Assembly: GCA_021464245.1 (NCBI GenBank)
Contig: JADCRB010000056.1
Span: 2,639,805-2,703,804 of the forward strand
Reading direction: 5' to 3'
From: Carallia brachiata
Lineage: Eukaryota; Streptophyta; Magnoliopsida; Malpighiales; Rhizophoraceae
DNA length: 64,000 bases
Shown: one piece after another, positions 59,413 to 64,000 of the stretch
Position numbering within the stretch: position 1 is the first letter of the stretch
Layout: the number at the start of each line of letters is the position of its first letter
Made by a program: the position numbers and the translations under genes
The notes under the pieces: generated by a model
What the model was told of the DNA's origin: nothing
Seen by the model: only the letters and a program-made list of their open reading frames with translations
Databases searched by the model: none

Positions 59413-59820
59413 ATGTACAACTTCAAGGCAACCCTTTTGATTTTCTTGGCTCTGGCGACGCTCCCCTCTATCACACCATGGCGTGTGTGCATCAACCATG
59501 CAATGAGCCATAAGCGCCTCCTGTTCGTTCAATGCAACTCCGCAGATGACAATCTTGGCCTCCATCGTCTCACGGCAGGCCAGCAGTTCTGTTGGGACTT
59601 CAAGTCGTACTGGCTGCGTTCGACGCTGTTTTGGTGCGAATTCATGACGGACAACAAATTACATGCTAAATTTCCAGTGTTTGATGAACAGAATTCTAAG
59701 TTTACTCCGAAATGCTTCAATGATTTATGCAATTGGATTGCTGGGAACCGTGCGATTTACGTAAGGAATGAACGTACTATGGAAGAGACGAGGCATAAAT
59801 GGGAACGTTTACCGAAATAA
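59413..59820 (+). CDS. S-protein homologue (plant self-incompatibility S1 family), intact
   Basis: A single exon of 135 residues, the usual size for these small secreted proteins. Start chosen at the ATG before YNFKATLLIFLALATLPS, a typical signal peptide; the open frame extends further upstream but has no family similarity there. After the cleavage region come WRVCINHAMSHKRLLFVQCN, SADDNLGLHRLTAGQQFCWD, STLFWCEF and a C-terminal CFNDLCNWIAGNRAIYVR, the ordered S1-domain blocks with conserved Cys and Trp. Founding members are the stigmatic S determinants of poppy; most homologues in other plants have no known role and are thought to be secreted signalling or reproductive proteins. Intronless, as usual. 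One intact gene among three decayed copies. Confidence 0.9.
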   Translation: MYNFKATLLIFLALATLPSITPWRVCINHAMSHKRLLFVQCNSADDNLGLHRLTAGQQFCWDFKSYWLRSTLFWCEFMTDNKLHAKFPVFDEQNSKFTPKCFNDLCNWIAGNRAIYVRNERTMEETRHKWERLPK

Positions 59821-62165
59821 AAGATTATCGTGCATTTTGGTTTGTTCAACCATAAGCATGTGTCATCTCTACATACATATTATTATTATCAATGTGGTGT
59901 GTCTGTAGTTTATAGTTTATAATATATAGTTTCATCTATGTGTATGCATTAATATCAATTATTCGTGTTGTCTTACTTGTCAAAATAAAAGAAATATCAG
60001 TACCGAACAGCAGTGAGCAGTGAGGTTATTCTACTATATATTTGTTAGTGTACACTAAAACAAAAAAATAAAAAAAGAAATTTGTGTACTCATACCTTGT
60101 ACCCCACCAATTAAATTATCATTGAGTTGCTCTTCAATTATTCTAAGCACGTTCGATTTCATTTTATTTACCCAAAGTAAAAGGCAATTAGGTAAATTGG
60201 ATTGATATGTTCAAATCTGTCATTTGGGAAATTATTTTTAAATTGGAAACTTTTAATCATTCAATAAGAGAGAGATTTTATGAGATAAAAAGATACCGGC
60301 TATAGTCTAATAAATTTCCTAATAAACCATAAATAAAATTGTATACTGATAAGATCTTGCTAACTTAGCATCGCCGCCATTCCCCATTTCTTTCTCCGCT
60401 AGGCCAATCTACCATTGGCCATCGTCCGGTGCGATGTGGGAGCCCCAAATCTCCGACATACTAACATAAGCAAGTTTTGTTTTGTTTTGTTTAGGCAATA
60501 GAATTAGGAAAATAACGATGAAACTTTATATACTCGTTAGAAAAGATTGCGCCGCTTTATTGCACACAATGAGCAATCATTTCTTTGATACTAACATATC
60601 ATCATAAGTAAAGAAATTAGTTGGAAGACTTTTTTAAAACGAAGCATGTAGTCGACGGACCTGCACGCCCCTGCCTCTCTTCTCTTCTTTCACGGGACTC
60701 TGCATGCCAATAATTTGAACTGAGCAAGTATTGTTTAAGTGAAAAGGCATACAATGTCTTGTTATACCATGTTTAAAAGCTCGATTGCATAGATTCAAAT
60801 AAATGGGAAGGCATCTTCTTCTGATTCTATAATCCAAAATCTTAACAACTAATCATGCCAAAAGAAGCACCTGATAAGCAGTAGATATTGTATATTGGTA
60901 ACCAAGTATAAAACTTGGGTTAAAAAATACATTCAAATTCCATACCTCGTTTGCACTCAAATCTCCTTCCACAATTTTGATTAAAAAAGTAATTACCGTA
61001 TGGAGCTAAGGGTGTTGGCAAACATAAAGCATAAATAAGAAGAAGACGTTGGTCACATTATTCTTTAATTTTCGGTTAAGTTAATAGAATGAATATATTC
61101 TTTATAGAATATTTTAATAGTTAAGAATTTAGATCTTTATTTTTAAAAATTTCATATTTTAATTATGCAAAAAGGACATTCCCTAGTTCAGTTAAAAGAA
61201 GGAGTACATTTCTCAGAAAACATTATGGTAGTTAAGAATTTGTACCTTCATTTATTTTAATTGTGCGAAAAGATAGAGAATTGATGAGAATATAAACAGT
61301 TAGCTCACGGGCCCATTGGTTGATCAATAAAAAGGGCTCACAGCCCATTGGCCAGAGAAGAAAAAAAGAGCCGACTGGCAACTTTTGTAGGGCTATGTTT
61401 AATCAACAAGCAAACCGAGCTTTGAGATTTTCTGCTCGGTGCTTTGGGCTTATGGAGTCGCGCAACCTTTTTCTTTTTTTGGGGTCTGACGTCGCGGAAC
61501 CTTATCAATTCAATACGTTCCAAAAACATGAAATTAAAACCCATATATGCTAACTAAAGCCCCACAAAGGGCAGCGTTAGATTATTTTGTGTAAACTTAA
61601 AATTTTCAACTTAAACTGTTAGTTTATCGCAACAGATCCAGAATACTTCGAATCCAAGCCGAAACGGGCTTCAGAGCGACACAGAGAAAAGACCCAGAAA
61701 GTAAGCCTTATAAACATTCTTTCTATATCAATTTTATAAAACGAAGAGAAGAAAGGCCCGGCCCATCAAGGCTAACCTAAACTAAGTTTCCTTTTTTTCC
61801 CTTTTTCGTTCTAATTTTTATTTAAGGTCAATGTTAAAAAAAGAAACCACTATTGTGTTATTTAACAAATCTAATACATTTTAAAAAAATAATAAATCTA
61901 GTATAATTTAATTATTTTATAACAAATCAAACACACTAAGTGAACTAATGAAATTCATTAATATGAACACATGACATGTTCACGTGTAAAAAATTAATCA
62001 TGTAACGTATCATATGTCAATTTAAATATTTTAAATTTTTAAAATTTAATTTAAAATTAATAAAAATAAAAATAAAATTCAGTAAAAAAACATAAAACAC
62101 AAATTCAGTAAACACAAATTGAGTTGACGGTCAACTCAAAAATTACACTAAACACCTTTCTTAAT
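59821..62165. other. Gene-free stretch in the SPH cluster
   Basis: AT-rich DNA with several short A runs. The open frames at 60634-60837 and 61320-61553 have no features and no similarity to the SPH copies. I see no supported gene. Confidence 0.5.
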
Positions 62166-62505
62166 CCTCATCCAAACCCTTCCAATAACGCACTGAATGA
62201 TGAAATGATCGTCCTATGTACCAAGCACCAACTTGGCTGTTCCTAGCAAAGGCGAAGCGTCGTGACATATTGACCAACGATACTTTTTTCCACTCGCGAA
62301 TAACAATGCTCGCTGTTTTAGAGAATACAAATTCAGCAATCGTTTTTGGCACAAATGGCCTAATGGGGAGCCCAAAATTTAATCAAAGGCCTCGGTAATT
62401 TGTTCTTTATCGTGCGTACCAACGCAAATTCTATCCCCTATAAAAGGTTTAGAAATGCATGCCATTTGAAATTGGGCAGAGTGATGAAGATTACCACCCT
62501 CCCCT
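62166..62505 (+). pseudogene. SPH promoter and start codon, gene body lost to a LINE relic
   Basis: 62166-62486 aligns well with 63433-63724: GTCCTATGTACCAAGCACCA against GTCCCATGTACCAACGACCA, then AATCGTTTTTGG and CCTATAAAAGGTTTAGAAAT. TATA box at 62439-62445, ATG at 62484, the same 45-bp spacing as the copy at 63722. After seven codons a stop follows and the sequence becomes the end of a LINE in reverse orientation. The minus-strand open frame at 62161-62352 is an artefact of this promoter sequence. Confidence 0.65.
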
Positions 62506-63030
62506 GATTCCAAAAATTTTTGCTCCATGATCATTAAATTTCTGGCTTGCCCAATGGGCCACGCCACCATTGCTGCCCATCCCATCACCTCCAGGGACGT
62601 CTTCTCCCTCGGTGTTCTAAACCATCCCAAAAAATTTACTGTGTCAGTCACGAGTTCGCAAGCCAAGAGGATGTAGAAACCATACAACATATACCTAAGG
62701 ACATGTAAGCAGATTGTGGGTCACGGGCTTGAATGCAAGTTAGGTCAAGTCGGATTTTGAATGGATTGAGTCAGGTGATGAGTCAGGTCAATTTTTTATC
62801 ACTTCTAAGCATCACTTATAATCACTTGAGTTTCTCCACATCTTGGAGATAGGTGATCTACCGGAACCTTGGATGAGATTAACATTTGTTGGCAAGACCC
62901 TTTACATGCTGAACGAACAAAATGTCGTGCTTTACCAGAGATCTTGAGTTTCCAGAGAACTTTCCACCAGGTAGAAATATTACCAATACCACTAGCAGAT
63001 GGTGCTGAAAAATGGCCAAGATATTGGGCT
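62495..63030 (-). mobile_element. LINE relic: zf-RVT region and downstream linker
   Basis: On the minus strand from ~63010, STWWKVLWKLKISGKARHFV then RSACKG, a frameshift, and LPTNVNLI. This is the zinc-binding (zf-RVT) region that follows reverse transcriptase in plant LINEs (W..LWKL..P.K.R.F.WRA....LPT..NL). Further on, VMGWAAMVAWPIGQARNLMI matches the usual 'W.IW..RN' linker before RNase H. At least one frameshift, and the RT, endonuclease and RNase H parts are missing. A different piece from the relic at 12250. Confidence 0.65.
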
Positions 63031-63432
63031 AAGTGATGTGCCCTTCTAACCGTATATTAGCCTGAGCGGTCAAAGTGCCATACCTTCTAGTCCTGTGAAA
63101 GTAATAGGAATGGAGAGTATTTTATCTTCTGATGATAAAATTTATTGATATATAATATGTCATCGCAAGTAATAATGAGTACTATAGTAAAGATTTTATG
63201 AAGGTTCATATTGCATTTTCATCCACGTGTGTTAATGAATTATTTATGATGCTCTTTGTTTAATGTTTAACATAAATATATTTTGGATGTCTAAAATGGG
63301 TGAGTAGATACAGTACTCCACCATACTAGACAGAAAAATTTTAACATAAATATGTTAAAAGCAAACAGATTGGCACAATGGTTTCGCTCTTAGCATCTTT
63401 TAACTTCGAGTTTGCAGTTAATTAAATTTTAT
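63031..63432. other. Gene-free stretch between the LINE relic and the last SPH copy
   Basis: AT-rich, without open frames or repeats I can identify. Confidence 0.45.
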
Positions 63433-63721
63433 TCCTCGTCCAAAACTTTCCAATAAGGCACTGAATGATGCAATGATCGTCCCATGTACCAACGACCAAC
63501 TTGGCTTTTCCTTGCAAAGGTCAAGCATGACATACTGACTGACGATATTTTTTTCAACTCGTGAAAAACAATGCTAGCTTTTTGAAAGAATGCAAATTCA
63601 GTAATCGTTTTTGGAATTCAATCAAAGGAATCCGTAATTTGTCCTTTATTGCACGAACCGCGCAAATTCTATTCCCTATAAAAGGTTTAGAAATGCATGC
63701 CATTCGAAATTGGGTAGAGCC
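63433..63721 (+). promoter_or_regulatory. SPH promoter, second copy, with TATA box
   Basis: Aligned with 62166-62483. TATAAAA at 63677-63683, 45 bp before the ATG at 63722. The two promoters share about 290 bp, so they derive from one duplicated gene. Confidence 0.6.
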
Positions 63722-63811
63722 ATGGAGACATACAGCTTGAAAGCAGCCATTTTGCTTCTCTTGGCTCTAGCCAGAGTTCCTACTATAACTGTTGAAAATA
63801 AGAGAATATTT
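63722..63811 (+). pseudogene. SPH signal-peptide exon fragment cut by a candidate LTR
   Basis: METYSLKAAILLLLALARVP then TIT matches the signal peptide of the intact SPH (KATLLIFLALATLPSIT). Similarity ends at ACTATAAC, just where TGTTGAAAATAAG begins; a stop follows at 63811. The mature SPH domain is absent within the window. Confidence 0.7.
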
Positions 63812-64000
63812 TAAAAGATTTGAATTTTATATGAAAAAGAAATGTCAAATATTATTTAATAAGAGAGTATATAAAGAGATTAGTATCTTACATGAAAAAA
63901 AAATGTTAAGTACTACTTATTATAAACCAACGTGTTTTTTACATTTCACAAAACAAAAGACCCATAAGAGATCTCGTATAACTCAGTCTCAGGCCGGTCC
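63790..64000. mobile_element. Candidate left end of an LTR retrotransposon
   Basis: TGTTGAAAATAAGAGAATAT at the break in the SPH fragment has the TG start usual for LTRs. The next ~110 bp contains two similar ~60-bp units (GAATTTTATATGAAAAAGAA / AGTATCTTACATGAAAAAAA), as in LTR promoter repeats. The element leaves the window, so the other LTR and coding domains cannot be seen. Confidence 0.4.

Noticed and set aside
60634..60837. 67-codon minus-strand frame in the SPH cluster
   Set aside because: No similarity to SPH copies or any recognisable family; composition is ordinary for the stretch.
62161..62352. 63-codon minus-strand frame that looks protein-like
   Set aside because: The same DNA recurs at 63433-63610 as promoter sequence in front of an SPH start codon, with indels that break the frame.
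1..64000. CRISPR arrays, operons or ribosome-binding sites
   Set aside because: The window is plant nuclear DNA with introns; no spaced-repeat arrays were seen and prokaryotic signals do not apply.

Overview
This is nuclear DNA from a eudicot plant. It is AT-rich, its genes are split by GT-AG introns, and its proteins belong to plant families (GT47 exostosin-like, UGT78-like, gamma-glutamyl peptidase, TIFY-CCT-GATA factor, S-protein homologues). Small non-autonomous transposons and tRNA-derived SINEs are frequent. I do not name a species. All exon models were read by eye from splice sites, reading frame and protein similarity; nothing was run against a database.

Layout. 1-868 (-): first two exons of a gene that runs off the window. 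869-6224: non-coding, with two MIR169 hairpins on the minus strand 3.7 kb apart and two SINEs. 6225-7633 (-): a UGT78-type flavonoid glycosyltransferase broken by one missing base. 7634-17621: about 10 kb without an intact gene, holding a MULE-type fold-back MITE, a LINE RNase H relic and further MITEs. 17622-20524 (+): gamma-glutamyl peptidase, 4 exons. 21402-23387 (-): CHCHD2-like twin-CX9C protein, 5 exons.

24.06-48.27 kb: the centrepiece, a tandem array of four GT47 exostosin-like genes (A-D) in the same orientation, each with the same six-exon structure. Only copy A keeps an open frame. B, C and D each carry small frame-disrupting deletions. Units B, C and D also hold a second, decayed 34-codon terminal exon (6') about 700-1000 bp beyond exon 6; A lost it by a deletion. 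Because the units are paralogous, each serves as an empty-site control for transposons inserted in the others.

48622-52810 (-): an 11-exon class III GATA factor (TIFY + CCT + GATA finger). 53.2-55.1 kb: a fold-back MITE and a third copy of a dispersed ~430-bp element. 55184-57653 (+): Costars/ABRACL family gene, 2 exons. 57.9-64 kb: an S-protein homologue (SPH) cluster with one intact gene (59413), one frameshifted copy (57937), one copy cut by a LINE relic just after its ATG (62484) and one cut after its signal peptide by what looks like the start of an LTR (63722).

Most genes here are unrelated neighbours. The themes are local duplication followed by decay (GT47, SPH, MIR169) and heavy small-transposon traffic.
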